From an uncultured Prevotella sp. (GTDB lineage Bacteria > Bacteroidota > Bacteroidia > Bacteroidales > Bacteroidaceae), in assembly GCA_900550365.1 (NCBI GenBank), contig URRR01000016.1, positions 1 through 50,850 on the forward strand: 50,850 nucleotides of DNA, in the 5' to 3' direction. A program made the position numbers and the translations under genes. Below are positions 30,856-40,412 of this stretch, one piece after another; position 1 is the stretch's first letter; each line of letters opens with the position of its first letter. Below the pieces are notes generated by a model, which was given only the letters and a program-made list of their open reading frames with translations, made no database searches and had not been told where the DNA came from.

Positions 30856-32658
30856 TTATTCTATAATTCTTACTCCTCCCTTATCTGCCGAGCTTACGCT
30901 TCGTGCGTATGCCCTCAACGCCTTGCTTACCACGCGGTTACGTGTCAGCGGACGCTGCTGGCGCCCAGCAAGCTCTTCGTCACTCAGCCTTACGTTGATT
31001 GAGCGGTTGGGAATATCTATCTCTATAATGTCGCCGTCAATTATTTTGCCGATATTTCCGCCGGCAGCAGCCTCCGGTGAAACGTGGCCTATGCTGAGTC
31101 CTGACGTTCCTCCGCTGAAACGGCCGTCAGTAACCAGCGCACACTCTTTACCAAGATGCATGCTCTTAATATATGATGTGGGATAAAGCATCTCCTGCAT
31201 GCCGGGGCCGCCCTTAGGCCCTTCGTGGGTGATTATCACGCAGTCACCGCTCTTTACCTTGCCGCCGAGAATGCCCTCACAGGCGTCTTCCTGAGAGTCG
31301 AACACCTTTGCCGGGCCGCAGAACTTCCATATTGAAGGGTCAACGCCGGCCGTCTTAACCACGCAACCGTCCTGAGCGATATTACCGAAAAGCACAGCCA
31401 GTCCGCCATCCTTGGTATATGCGTGCTCAATGTCACGTATGCAACCGCCTGCGCGGTCGGTATCAAGAGTTCCCCAACGCTCGTTCTGCGAGCCCATTCG
31501 GGTTGAGAACCTGCGTCCTGGCGCACTTTGATAAATGCGGTCAGCCTCCGGATCAACGTTTTCTTTGGTAATATCATACTTACATAGCTGTTCTCCAAGA
31601 GTCTTTCCGTCAACACGCTTCACGCTGAGATCAATCAGACCGCCCTTGGCCAGCTCGTTCATTATTCCGAATATACCTCCCGCACGGTTACATTCCTGCA
31701 CGCTGTATTTCTGCGTATTGGGCGCGAGTTTGCACAGGCATGGCACCTTACGGCTCAACATATCTATGTCGCTCATCTTGAAATCAGCTTCAGCCTCCTG
31801 GGCTACGGCCAGCAGATGCAACACGGTGTTGGTGCTTCCGCCCATGGCAATGTCGAGCGTCATGGCGTTGAGGAACGCCTCGCGCGTCGCAATATTGCGC
31901 GGCAACACGCTCTCGTCACCCTCCTCATAATATTTCATCGCGTTCACGACTATCTGCCTTGCCGCGTCCTTGAACAGGCGCACACGGTTCTCATGTGTCG
32001 CAAGAATAGTTCCGTTACCGGGCAGGGCCAGTCCTATGGCCTCAGTAAGAGAGTTCATAGAGTTGGCGGTGAACATCCCCGAGCAACAGCCGCACCCCGG
32101 GCAGGCACACTGCTCTATCTCCTTTATCTCATCATCGGTAACGCTCGGGTCAGCACCTTTAACCATTGCCGTAATGAGGTCTGCATTCTCGCCCTGCCAA
32201 CGTCCGGCCTCCATCGGACCGCCACTGCAGAACACGGTCGGGATATTAAGCCTCATCGCGGCCATAAGCATGCCTGGAGTAACCTTGTCGCAGTTAGATA
32301 TGCAAATCATGGCGTCAGCCTTATGGGCATTGACCATGTATTCAACTGAATCAGCGATAATGTCACGCGAAGGCAGAGAGTAAAGCATGCCGTCGTGCCC
32401 CATTGCTATACCGTCATCAATGGCTATTGTATTAAACTCTGCGGCATAGCATCCCATTTTCTCTATCTCGGCCTTAACTATCTGTCCTACTTCATGCAGA
32501 TGAGTATGTCCGGGCACAAATTGGGTGAACGAGTTGACTACGGCTATTATGGGTTTGCCGAATTGCTCGTGCTTCATTCCCGAAGCTACCCACAAGGCCC
32601 TTGCCCCTGCCATGCGGCGGCCCTCAGTACATACTGCACTCCTCAATTTATGTTTCAT
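30856..32658 (-). CDS. ilvD: Dihydroxy-acid dehydratase
   Basis: About 600 residues from the ATG at 32658; the longer frame to 32706 is rejected because a promoter -7 box lies in it. The enzyme removes water from dihydroxy acids in valine and isoleucine synthesis. Fe-S cluster cysteines are seen in ISNCDKVTPGMLMAAMRLNI, GCGCCSGMFTANSMNSLTEA and the later QDGCVVKTAGVD. GRFSGGTSGLSIGHVSPEAA is also typical. It is the first gene of the ilvD-ilvB-ilvN-thioesterase-ilvC order, with a 156-base gap before ilvB. Confidence 0.94.
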   Translation of the reverse strand: MKHKLRSAVCTEGRRMAGARALWVASGMKHEQFGKPIIAVVNSFTQFVPGHTHLHEVGQIVKAEIEKMGCYAAEFNTIAIDDGIAMGHDGMLYSLPSRDIIADSVEYMVNAHKADAMICISNCDKVTPGMLMAAMRLNIPTVFCSGGPMEAGRWQGENADLITAMVKGADPSVTDDEIKEIEQCACPGCGCCSGMFTANSMNSLTEAIGLALPGNGTILATHENRVRLFKDAARQIVVNAMKYYEEGDESVLPRNIATREAFLNAMTLDIAMGGSTNTVLHLLAVAQEAEADFKMSDIDMLSRKVPCLCKLAPNTQKYSVQECNRAGGIFGIMNELAKGGLIDLSVKRVDGKTLGEQLCKYDITKENVDPEADRIYQSAPGRRFSTRMGSQNERWGTLDTDRAGGCIRDIEHAYTKDGGLAVLFGNIAQDGCVVKTAGVDPSIWKFCGPAKVFDSQEDACEGILGGKVKSGDCVIITHEGPKGGPGMQEMLYPTSYIKSMHLGKECALVTDGRFSGGTSGLSIGHVSPEAAAGGNIGKIIDGDIIEIDIPNRSINVRLSDEELAGRQQRPLTRNRVVSKALRAYARSVSSADKGGVRIIE

Positions 32659-32692
32659 ATCCTTATGTTTATTCTTTCTATGGTTGTTCGTG

Positions 32693-32725
32693 CAAAGGTA
32701 CATCATTTTTACCGAACAGGCAACA
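32693..32725 (-). promoter_or_regulatory. ilvD promoter
   Basis: Minus strand: TGTTG (32721-32725), 20 bases, TACCTTTG (32693-32700). It decides the ilvD start at 32658. The leader of about 30 bases is too short for a classical leader-peptide attenuator. Confidence 0.65.
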
Positions 32726-32876
32726 TTATTTTTAAATATTTTGGCTCAAAACATAATATTTGTAATCAAAATCCTTTAAAAAGTAACGAATTAACAGATT
32801 TAAATGCACATTCTGACAAAGATTGTGCAATAAGTGAAAACATATCTCCCAGGGACACAATCAAGCCAAACGAAAA

Positions 32877-32910
32877 AAGCGGGACGCACCGTAAAAGGAG
32901 CGTCCCGCTT
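32877..32910. terminator. Terminator of the OmpA-family gene
   Basis: AAGCGGGACGC (32877-32887) pairs perfectly with GCGTCCCGCTT (32900-32910). On the minus strand a T run follows (complement of A6 at 32873-32878). It sits 22 bases past the ompA-family stop. Confidence 0.85.
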
Positions 32911-32931
32911 AAAGTTAATCATCTAAGGAAT

Positions 32932-34083
32932 TTACTTAGTGTTGTCATTGAATGTAGCAACACGGTTGAACTCTACCTGCTCAAACAGCTTGTCTGTAGC
33001 ACCGCAGCCCTTGGTGGTAAGGCGGTCAGAAGCAACCTTATACTTGTTTACAAGAATCTTCTTTACTGCCTCGGCACGTGCTTCAGAAAGTTTCTGGTTA
33101 AGCTCGGCTGAGCCTTCAGGTGAAGCATATCCCTTGATTTCTACCTTAGCCTCGGGATGATTCTTCATGTACTGTGCGATAAGCTCAATCGGAGCGTACT
33201 GAGCGGGGTCAACGACTGACTTGCCCTGACGGAAAAGTACCGTAGGCTGCAGGTTAGTAACCGTAGCAGGCTTCTCATACTTGGGAGCGGGCTTGTTGTT
33301 GCAGTCATCAAGAGCCTTGCGCAGGTCGTTAATCTGGCGGTCCTTAGCAGCAAGCTGAGCGTCCTTACCGTTCAAATCATCACGCAGGTCATTGATTTTA
33401 GCATTGAGAGCGTCAATCTCTGACTGGTCACGAAGCTCGGCTATCTTGAAGTTATGAGTGCCGTTAGAGTTCTTGAACTTGTAGATGAAGCCGACGTTAA
33501 GCTGGAAACCAGACTCGTTAACGTCATACTGAACCTCGTTGTCACGGACTGCATTGTTTCCGGCGAGCGTCCATATCATGGCAGGCTCGATATATACCTG
33601 CCAAGCTTTTGACTTGCCAAGGTTGAAAGCGAAGTCAACCGCAGCCTTTGACGTAAACTGGTCATCATTGAACACATCTGAAGGATGGCCGAAGATATGA
33701 CCATATCCAACACCGTAAAGTGCAGAAACCTCAAAGAATCTCGGTTCGCCCTTATATCCGCCGAACCAGTTGCTCAGGTTAACCGTTCCCAACAGAGAGG
33801 TGTTGATTGAACGGACAAAGGTCTTGATTGAAGGATAAGGCTTGTTTGAGAAATAAACATTACTCTCCAACGCAAGGCCGAATACAGGAGTGAAATAACG
33901 GCCTACACGTACACCGAGGTTCGGGTTCAGGTCGCTAAGCCAGCTATGTCCGGTAGTCTTTGTAGCCAAACCACCGTTGACGCCGATATAAACATTATCC
34001 AATGTCTTGCTTTCAACTACAGTCTGGGCCGAGACAGATGCTGTCATTGCGCCCATGAAAAGCATTAAAAATAACTTCTTCAT
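32932..34083 (-). CDS. OmpA family outer-membrane porin (OprF/OmpA type)
   Basis: 383 residues with a signal peptide (MKKLFLMLFMGAMTASVSAQ). Residues 25-210 form an N-terminal beta-barrel. A coiled linker with many Asp/Lys/Leu follows (about 220-260, NDLRDDLNGKDAQLAAKDRQ). The C-terminal OmpA domain binds peptidoglycan (VEIKGYASPEGSAELNQKLS, LNQKLSEARAEAVKKIL, with conserved Asp/Arg residues). It anchors the outer membrane to the cell wall. Transcribed alone from a strong promoter at 34155-34185 and closed by a strong hairpin; likely highly expressed. Confidence 0.92.
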   Translation of the reverse strand: MKKLFLMLFMGAMTASVSAQTVVESKTLDNVYIGVNGGLATKTTGHSWLSDLNPNLGVRVGRYFTPVFGLALESNVYFSNKPYPSIKTFVRSINTSLLGTVNLSNWFGGYKGEPRFFEVSALYGVGYGHIFGHPSDVFNDDQFTSKAAVDFAFNLGKSKAWQVYIEPAMIWTLAGNNAVRDNEVQYDVNESGFQLNVGFIYKFKNSNGTHNFKIAELRDQSEIDALNAKINDLRDDLNGKDAQLAAKDRQINDLRKALDDCNNKPAPKYEKPATVTNLQPTVLFRQGKSVVDPAQYAPIELIAQYMKNHPEAKVEIKGYASPEGSAELNQKLSEARAEAVKKILVNKYKVASDRLTTKGCGATDKLFEQVEFNRVATFNDNTK

Positions 34084-34154
34084 TTTAATAAAGTTTTAAA
34101 TTAACAATCAATTCATTTCAAAATTTTACCACTAATATCTATATTTGATATTTG

Positions 34155-34185
34155 CAAAGTTAGGAAAAAGAAATTACCAGCCAAA
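34155..34185 (-). promoter_or_regulatory. Promoter of the OmpA-family gene
   Basis: Minus strand: TTTG (34182-34185), 19 bases, TAACTTTG (34155-34162). The leader before the start at 34083 is about 65 bases. Confidence 0.8.
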
Positions 34186-34505
34186 AATTTTTTACATAAT
34201 TTATTTCAATAAATAAGCAAAAACGCCCGTTATCTTACTTTTTGAACAATATACCTGAAATATATAACAATCTAATCATCGCCCCATACTGCCATAGACT
34301 GAATATATTTCAGGCAAAATATGAAAACAGGATTTATTCCGAAGTCTTCACAACTTGTGGCAAGAACGTAATAAAGAACATTGCAGATTAAAGAAAAACG
34401 CACGGCAAGCGTAACTCCAGACTACACCTATTTATATATATAGGGCATTGCTGAACTGAAACGGTCAGAATCTGCTTAAAAACCTGATGCAGATAAGCTG
34501 AAATC

Positions 34506-34592
34506 CAAAAGACGGTCTTTCAGCCTGCAATAGACCGTCTTTGGCAATGCAAAAGGCCGTCTTTTACAACATGAAACACGGCCTTTTGGAAA
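34506..34592. repeat. Dispersed repeat, copy 3
   Basis: CCAAAAGACGGTC..., then AATAGACCGTCTTTGGC, AAAAGGCCGTCTTTTACA and a closing CACGGCCTTTTGGAAAA: three or four palindromic units of about 22 bp with inverted ends. Best-preserved of the three copies. Confidence 0.8.
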
Positions 34593-34737
34593 ACGGGCTG
34601 ACAGATGTTACGCAATGACTGAAATTACAGCTCACGACAAGAGCATAAGTACAGGTTCGCAAATTAACAATTATCAATTACATAGCGTAAATATAGTTAA
34701 TATTGATAAAACACAAAGAAATAATTAACAAAACCGA

Positions 34738-34768
34738 TTGACAATCTCGTTTTTTTGCAATATATTTG
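34738..34768 (+). promoter_or_regulatory. rprX promoter, almost leaderless
   Basis: TTG (34738-34740), 20 bases, TATATTTG (34761-34768). The ATG at 34774 is only 5 bases after the -7 box, so transcription should begin at or within two bases of the start codon. Confidence 0.65.
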
Positions 34769-34773
34769 CCGAC

Positions 34774-36333
34774 ATGAAGAAAGCAACAATCTGGACAATA
34801 GCAATAGTGATGGGACTCTCATTCCTCATCCTGCTCTTCATGCAGCTTAAGTACATTGAAGCGATGGTGCAGATGAAGAAAGAACAGTTTGACGAGTCTG
34901 TCAACAAGGCACTGTACCAGGCATCACGCAACCTTGAGCTTAACGAGACGCTAAGGTATCTCGAACGTGACGTCCACACATCAGGAAGTCTGTCAATGAA
35001 CAATGACTCAAGTGAGAACGTCCACACCCATTCAGGCAGCGCAGCCCGGCAGACCCACCAGTATGCCGTAGCAGGAAAAGACGGTAAGGCCTACTCGACA
35101 TTCGAGCTGAAAACAATGAAAATCAAGCCGTCGACAATGCCGAAGGCGGTAATTCTGAGAAGTGACAAGAACACAATCTCAGAGGCTACAAAGTCAATGC
35201 GCGAAATCGTAAAGAACAGGTACATCTATCAGAAGGCGCTGCTCGACGAGGTTGTCTACAGTATTCTTTACACCGCGTCAGACAAGCCGTTACGCGAGCG
35301 TATCAACTTCAAGATGCTTGACCAGGACATCAAGACCGAGCTGATGAACAACGGCATAGATCTGCCTTATCACTTTACGGTATCGACCCAGGACGGGCGT
35401 GAGGTGTACCGTTGTCCTGATTACACGGAGGAAGGCGAGGACTATACATACACCCAGACGTTGTTCCGCAACGACCCGTCGAACAAAATGGGAGTAGTTA
35501 AAATACACTTCCCTGACATGAGCCGATATATATTCAGCGGAATCAGGTTTATGATACCTTCAGTGGCATTCACCGTGGTACTGCTCGTAACGTTTATCTT
35601 CACCATTGTGGTGATATTCAGACAGAAACGGTACACGGAGATAAAGAACGACTTCATCAACAACATGACCCATGAGCTGAAGACGCCGATAAGCAGCATC
35701 TCGCTCGCAGCTCAGATGCTCAATGACGAGAGCGTTACAAAGAGCCCTGTGATGATGAAACATTTGGGAGGGGTTATCAATGACGAGTCGAAACGTCTGA
35801 GATTCCTCGTTGAGAAAGTGCTCCAGATGTCAATGTTCGACCGCAAGAAGGCTATCATCAAAAAGAAAGAACTGAACCTCAACGAACTGGCAGAGAACGT
35901 GGCCAATACATTCACTCTGCGCGTGGAACATACCGGAGGACACATAACTACAAAACTCAACGCTGAATATCCGACAATCTATGTCGACGAAATGCACTTC
36001 ACGAACGTTATCTTCAACCTGCTTGACAACGCCGTGAAATACCGTGACCCGGAACGCCCCGTGGAACTGCTGATCTCAACATGGAACGACAAGGAGAAGC
36101 TGTACCTGTCAGTTAAAGACAACGGACTGGGCATAAAGAAGGAGAATCTGAAGAAGATTTTTGAGAAATTCTACCGTGTCCACACTGGTAACTTGCACGA
36201 TGTGAAGGGCTTTGGCCTAGGACTTGCATACGTCAAGAAGATGGTGGAGATACATAAAGGCGAAATACACGCCGAAAGCGAGAAAGGAAAGGGAACGAAT
36301 TTTATAATATCATTACCAATAATAAAAAAATAA
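34774..36333 (+). CDS. rprX: Sensor histidine kinase RprX
   Basis: 519 residues from the ATG at 34774, the length of Bacteroides fragilis RprX as I recall it. Layout: N-terminal membrane segment (about 4-24), periplasmic sensor region to about 255, a second membrane segment (about 262-284), then the dimerisation and phosphoacceptor helix (NNMTHELKTPISSISLAAQ, with the phospho-His in HELKTP). An ATPase domain follows with N box (FNLLDNAVKY), G1 (VKDNGLGIKK) and G2 (GFGLGLAYVK). It phosphorylates RprY, encoded 6 bases downstream. The pair is studied in Bacteroides for stress and redox-related control. Confidence 0.9.
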   Translation: MKKATIWTIAIVMGLSFLILLFMQLKYIEAMVQMKKEQFDESVNKALYQASRNLELNETLRYLERDVHTSGSLSMNNDSSENVHTHSGSAARQTHQYAVAGKDGKAYSTFELKTMKIKPSTMPKAVILRSDKNTISEATKSMREIVKNRYIYQKALLDEVVYSILYTASDKPLRERINFKMLDQDIKTELMNNGIDLPYHFTVSTQDGREVYRCPDYTEEGEDYTYTQTLFRNDPSNKMGVVKIHFPDMSRYIFSGIRFMIPSVAFTVVLLVTFIFTIVVIFRQKRYTEIKNDFINNMTHELKTPISSISLAAQMLNDESVTKSPVMMKHLGGVINDESKRLRFLVEKVLQMSMFDRKKAIIKKKELNLNELAENVANTFTLRVEHTGGHITTKLNAEYPTIYVDEMHFTNVIFNLLDNAVKYRDPERPVELLISTWNDKEKLYLSVKDNGLGIKKENLKKIFEKFYRVHTGNLHDVKGFGLGLAYVKKMVEIHKGEIHAESEKGKGTNFIISLPIIKK

Positions 36334-36339
36334 AAGATT

Positions 36340-37038
36340 ATGGACGAGAAATTGAAAATCCTACTTTGCGAAGATGACGAGAACTTGGGTATGCTTCTTC
36401 GTGAATATTTACAGGCCAAAGGCTATAGCGCAGAGCTTTGCCCCGACGGCGAGGCCGGATATAAAGCATTCTTGAAAAGCAAATTCGACATCTGCGTACT
36501 TGACGTGATGATGCCTAAGAAGGACGGTTTCGCACTGGCTCAGGAGATACGTCAGGCAAATGCCGAGATACCTATTATCTTCCTCACGGCAAAAACATTG
36601 AAGGAGGATATCCTTGAAGGATTCAAGATCGGCGCTGACGACTATATCACAAAACCGTTCTCTATGGAGGAGCTTGTGTTCCGTATTGAGGCTATCCTGC
36701 GCCGTGTACGCGGAAAGAAAAACAAGGAGAACACTATTTACCACATCGGACGGTTTACCTTCGACACTCAGAAGCAGCTTCTCACCATTGGCGACAAGCA
36801 GACAAAGCTGACTACAAAAGAAAATGAGCTGCTGGCCCTGCTCTGCTCACACGCAAATGAGATACTGCAAAGAGACTTCGCCCTTAAGACTATATGGATT
36901 GACGATAATTACTTCAATGCCCGCTCAATGGACGTGTATATCACTAAACTGCGTAAGCACTTGAAGGATGACGACCAGATTGAAATCATCAATATACACG
37001 GAAAGGGCTATAAGCTCATTACTCCTGAACAGGACTGA
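36340..37038 (+). CDS. rprY: Response regulator RprY (OmpR family)
   Basis: 232 residues. The receiver domain carries the acidic pocket (CEDDE at 10-14), the phosphoacceptor Asp55 in CVLDVMMP and the conserved Lys in DDYITKPF. The C-terminal winged-helix domain ends GKGYKLI. Near-identity in memory to Bacteroides RprY (ILQRDFALKTIWIDDNYFNA segment) makes the name secure. Immediately after rprX, so co-transcribed; a bidirectional terminator follows. Confidence 0.93.
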   Translation: MDEKLKILLCEDDENLGMLLREYLQAKGYSAELCPDGEAGYKAFLKSKFDICVLDVMMPKKDGFALAQEIRQANAEIPIIFLTAKTLKEDILEGFKIGADDYITKPFSMEELVFRIEAILRRVRGKKNKENTIYHIGRFTFDTQKQLLTIGDKQTKLTTKENELLALLCSHANEILQRDFALKTIWIDDNYFNARSMDVYITKLRKHLKDDDQIEIINIHGKGYKLITPEQD

Positions 37039-37070
37039 ACAATAGAACAAAAGCCGTAAACATAATAAAG

Positions 37071-37119
37071 AACAAGGCCGGAAGTTTGTTTATTAACCAT
37101 AACTTCCGGCCTTGTTTTT
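37071..37119. terminator. Bidirectional terminator between rprY and carB
   Basis: AACAAGGCCGGAAGTT (37071-37086) and AACTTCCGGCCTTGTT (37101-37116) form a perfect 16 bp stem followed by TTTTT on the plus strand. It serves both converging genes. Confidence 0.9.
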
Positions 37120-37139
37120 ATTCATCTGTCTTGAAAGAA

Positions 37140-40100
37140 CTATTTATACTCGCCCCACGCCTTGATGTCAATATCTTCTATCTTGACACGGCAGAAAGCA
37201 TTGATAAACGCCGAAGCCAGACGGCTGTTGGTTATCAGCGGTACATTAAGGTCGATAGCCGCACGACGTATCTTATAACCGTTTGAAAGCTCGCTTACAG
37301 TCAGGTCCTTAGGAATGTTCACAACCAGGTCAATCTCATGATTATGCAGCATGTCAAGTGCCTGCGGATGCTTGTCAGCGTCTGACGGCCAGTAAACCAT
37401 TGTATTCTCAACACCGTTTTCTGTCAGGAACTTTGATGACCCAACAGTCGCATACAGCTTGTATCCGTTTTTGACAAGCTGGCGTGCAGCGTCAAGCATT
37501 TCAGCCTTCTGCTTCGGGCCTCCGGTTGACAGCAGGATGTTTTTCTCCGGAACACGCTGACCTACGGAGAGCATACTCTTAAGCAGGGCTGTGTTTGTAT
37601 CATCTCCAAGACAGCCTACCTCACCAGTAGAAGCCATGTCGACACCGAGCACGGGGTCGGCCTTCTGTAAGCGGTTAAATGAGAACTGACTGGCCTTAAT
37701 ACCTACATAATCAAGGTCGAACAGGTCTTTGTCCGGACGCTCTACCGGCACACCGAGCATTACCTTAGTAGCCAGCTCAATAAGATTAATCTTAAGCACC
37801 TTGCTTACAAACGGGAAAGAACGTGACGCACGCAGGTTACACTCTATAACCTTAATGTCATTGTCACGTGCAAGGAACTGTATGTTGAACGGGCCGCTGA
37901 TATGCAACTCCTGGGCAATCTTACGGCTTACGCGCTTGATGCGTCGTATAGTCTCGCAATAAAGCTTCTGAGGCGGGAACTGAATTGTGGCATCGCCCGA
38001 GTGAACTCCAGCAAATTCAATGTGTTCACTGATGGCATAAGCGATTATCTCACCGTCACGTGCCACTGCATCCATCTCAACTTCCTTTGCATGCTCAATA
38101 AACTGGCTTACTACAACAGGATGATCTTCAGACACGTTAGCCGCCAACTTAAGGAAGCGCTCAAGCTCATCCTTATTTGAACATACGTTCATTGCCGCTC
38201 CGGAAAGAACATATGACGGACGCACAAGCACGGGGAAACCGACACGGTCAATAAACTTATTGATGTCGTCCATAGATGTCAGGGCGCTCCACTCCGGCTG
38301 ATCTATGCCGTTACGTCCAAGCATCGATGAAAATTTAGCACGGTCCTCGGCATTGTCAATGTCCTTCGCCGATGTTCCGAGAATAGGAACATTCTGAGCG
38401 TCAAGACGCATCGCCAGGTTGTTAGGTATCTGTCCGCCTGTAGACATAATCACTCCGCGAGGACATTCAAGGTCAATAATGTCCATAACACGCTCGAACG
38501 TAAGCTCGTCGAAATACAGACGGTCGCACATGTCATAATCAGTGGAAACCGTTTCAGGGTTATAGTTTATCATCACGCTGCGCCAGCCCTGCTTACGGAT
38601 GGTATTAAGAGCCTGCACACCGCACCAGTCAAACTCTACCGAACTGCCTATACGATAAGCACCTGAGCCGAGAACGATAATTGAACGCTTGTCATGTTCG
38701 AAGGTTATGTCGCTCTTCACTCCCGCATAAGTAACGTAAAGATAATTTGTCTGGGCAGGATACTCAGCGGCAAGAGTATCTATCTGCTTAACAACCGGCA
38801 ATATTCCATAACTCTTACGAAGATTACGGATTACAAGTCCGGCCTTAGCCATATTGCCGAGCTCGTTCTCAAGACCAACAGCTCTTGCTATCTGGAAATC
38901 TGTAAATCCATATATTTTGGCCGTGCGGAGCAGTTCCTTGTCAAGTACATTAACGCTTTTACACTTCTTCAGAGTCTCGTCAATGTCTATTATGTGCTTC
39001 AGTTTATAAAGGAACCACTTGTCTATCTTGGTAAGATCATGTATCTGGTCAATCGTGTAACCACGGTGCATGGCTTTTGATATGACAAATATTCGATTGT
39101 CAGTCGGATCACGCAAAGCCTCGTCAATGTCAGCAATTTCGAGTTCTTTATTCTCAACGAAGCCGTGCATTCCCTGCCCTATCATACGCAGACCTTTCTG
39201 AATAGCTTCCTCAAAGTTACGACCTATAGCCATAACCTCGCCTACTGACTTCATTGAAGAACCCAACTCGCGGTCAACACCACGGAACTTGCTGAGGTCC
39301 CAACGCGGAATCTTACATACTACATAATCAAGAGCGGGCTCAAAGAAAGCACTTGTTGTCTTGGTTACAGAATTCTTTAATTCAAACAAGCCGTAACCAA
39401 GTCCAAGTTTTGCAGCTACAAAAGCGAGCGGATATCCCGTAGCCTTAGAGGCAAGAGCCGAACTTCTGCTTAATCGGGCATTAACCTCAATTACACGATA
39501 ATCTTCACTCTTCGGGTCGAACGCATACTGAACATTACACTCGCCGACAATACCTATATGGCGTATTATCTTTATAGAAAGGGCACGAAGCTTATGATAT
39601 TCACTGTTTGACAGTGTCTGGGATGGAGCAATGACTATACTTTCACCTGTATGGATTCCAAGCGGGTCAAAGTTTTCCATGTTACATACAGTGATACAGT
39701 TATCATAACGGTCACGCACCACCTCGTATTCAATCTCTTTCCAGCCTTTCAGACTTTTTTCAACAAGTACCTGAGGAGAGAATGAGAATGCCTTTTCAGC
39801 CAGACGGTCAAGTTCCTCCTCATTATCGCAGAAACCGCTGCCAAGACCTCCGAGGGCATACGCAGCACGGATAATAACAGGATAACCCAACTCTGCCGCT
39901 GCCTTACGTGCCTGCTCTATATTCTCACATGCCTCGCTCTTTATTGTCTTGACATCAATCTCATTCAAGCGCTCTACAAACAGCTCACGGTCTTCAGTGT
40001 CCATAATAGCCTGAACAGGTGTGCCCAGCACACGGACACCGTATTTTTCAAGTACGCCGCTCTTGAAAAGCTCTACACCGCAATTCAACGCTGTCTGACC

Positions 40101-40370
40101 GCCGAATGACAACAGAATGCCGTCTGGACGTTCTTTTTCAATGACCCTCTCTACAAAATAAGGCTGCACAGGAAGGAAATAAATCTGGTCGGCAACGCCT
40201 TCAGATGTCTGCACCGTGGCAATGTTAGGATTGATGAGCACTGTCTCTATGCCCTCTTCACGCAACGCCTTCAATGCCTGCGAACCAGAATAATCAAACT
40301 CACCGGCCTCACCTATCTTCAATGCTCCCGAACCGAGAAGCAACACTTTCTTTATATCGTTGTATTTCAT
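37140..40370 (-). CDS. carB: Carbamoyl-phosphate synthase large subunit
   Basis: 1076 residues, full length. It uses ammonia from CarA, bicarbonate and two ATP to make carbamoyl phosphate for pyrimidine and arginine synthesis. Two ATP-grasp halves are visible (KKVLLLGSGALKIGEAGEFD in the first, SIIVLGSGAYRIGSSVEFDW in the second), an oligomerisation region between them, and a C-terminal MGS-like allosteric domain (KLYATVGSSKFLTENG). It is 42 bases downstream of carA. Confidence 0.96.
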   Translation of the reverse strand: MKYNDIKKVLLLGSGALKIGEAGEFDYSGSQALKALREEGIETVLINPNIATVQTSEGVADQIYFLPVQPYFVERVIEKERPDGILLSFGGQTALNCGVELFKSGVLEKYGVRVLGTPVQAIMDTEDRELFVERLNEIDVKTIKSEACENIEQARKAAAELGYPVIIRAAYALGGLGSGFCDNEEELDRLAEKAFSFSPQVLVEKSLKGWKEIEYEVVRDRYDNCITVCNMENFDPLGIHTGESIVIAPSQTLSNSEYHKLRALSIKIIRHIGIVGECNVQYAFDPKSEDYRVIEVNARLSRSSALASKATGYPLAFVAAKLGLGYGLFELKNSVTKTTSAFFEPALDYVVCKIPRWDLSKFRGVDRELGSSMKSVGEVMAIGRNFEEAIQKGLRMIGQGMHGFVENKELEIADIDEALRDPTDNRIFVISKAMHRGYTIDQIHDLTKIDKWFLYKLKHIIDIDETLKKCKSVNVLDKELLRTAKIYGFTDFQIARAVGLENELGNMAKAGLVIRNLRKSYGILPVVKQIDTLAAEYPAQTNYLYVTYAGVKSDITFEHDKRSIIVLGSGAYRIGSSVEFDWCGVQALNTIRKQGWRSVMINYNPETVSTDYDMCDRLYFDELTFERVMDIIDLECPRGVIMSTGGQIPNNLAMRLDAQNVPILGTSAKDIDNAEDRAKFSSMLGRNGIDQPEWSALTSMDDINKFIDRVGFPVLVRPSYVLSGAAMNVCSNKDELERFLKLAANVSEDHPVVVSQFIEHAKEVEMDAVARDGEIIAYAISEHIEFAGVHSGDATIQFPPQKLYCETIRRIKRVSRKIAQELHISGPFNIQFLARDNDIKVIECNLRASRSFPFVSKVLKINLIELATKVMLGVPVERPDKDLFDLDYVGIKASQFSFNRLQKADPVLGVDMASTGEVGCLGDDTNTALLKSMLSVGQRVPEKNILLSTGGPKQKAEMLDAARQLVKNGYKLYATVGSSKFLTENGVENTMVYWPSDADKHPQALDMLHNHEIDLVVNIPKDLTVSELSNGYKIRRAAIDLNVPLITNSRLASAFINAFCRVKIEDIDIKAWGEYK

Positions 40371-40412
40371 ATTCTAAATTTTCACAGTTCTACATTTATT
40401 TCCTAACCTGCA

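Larger units (their letters stand above)
34084..34773. other. 690 bp gap with promoters and a dispersed repeat
   Basis: Between the divergent ompA-family gene and rprX. It contains the minus-strand promoter (34155-34185), repeat copy 3 (34506-34592) and the rprX promoter (34738-34768). The remaining stretch has no convincing ORF or RNA fold. Confidence 0.6.

Noticed and set aside
32659..32706. Longer start of ilvD
   Set aside because: The -7 box of the promoter falls in this stretch, and the protein family begins at MKHKLRS.
32395..33111. Plus-strand frame of 238 codons
   Set aside because: It is antisense to the ends of ilvD and the OmpA-family gene and crosses a terminator.
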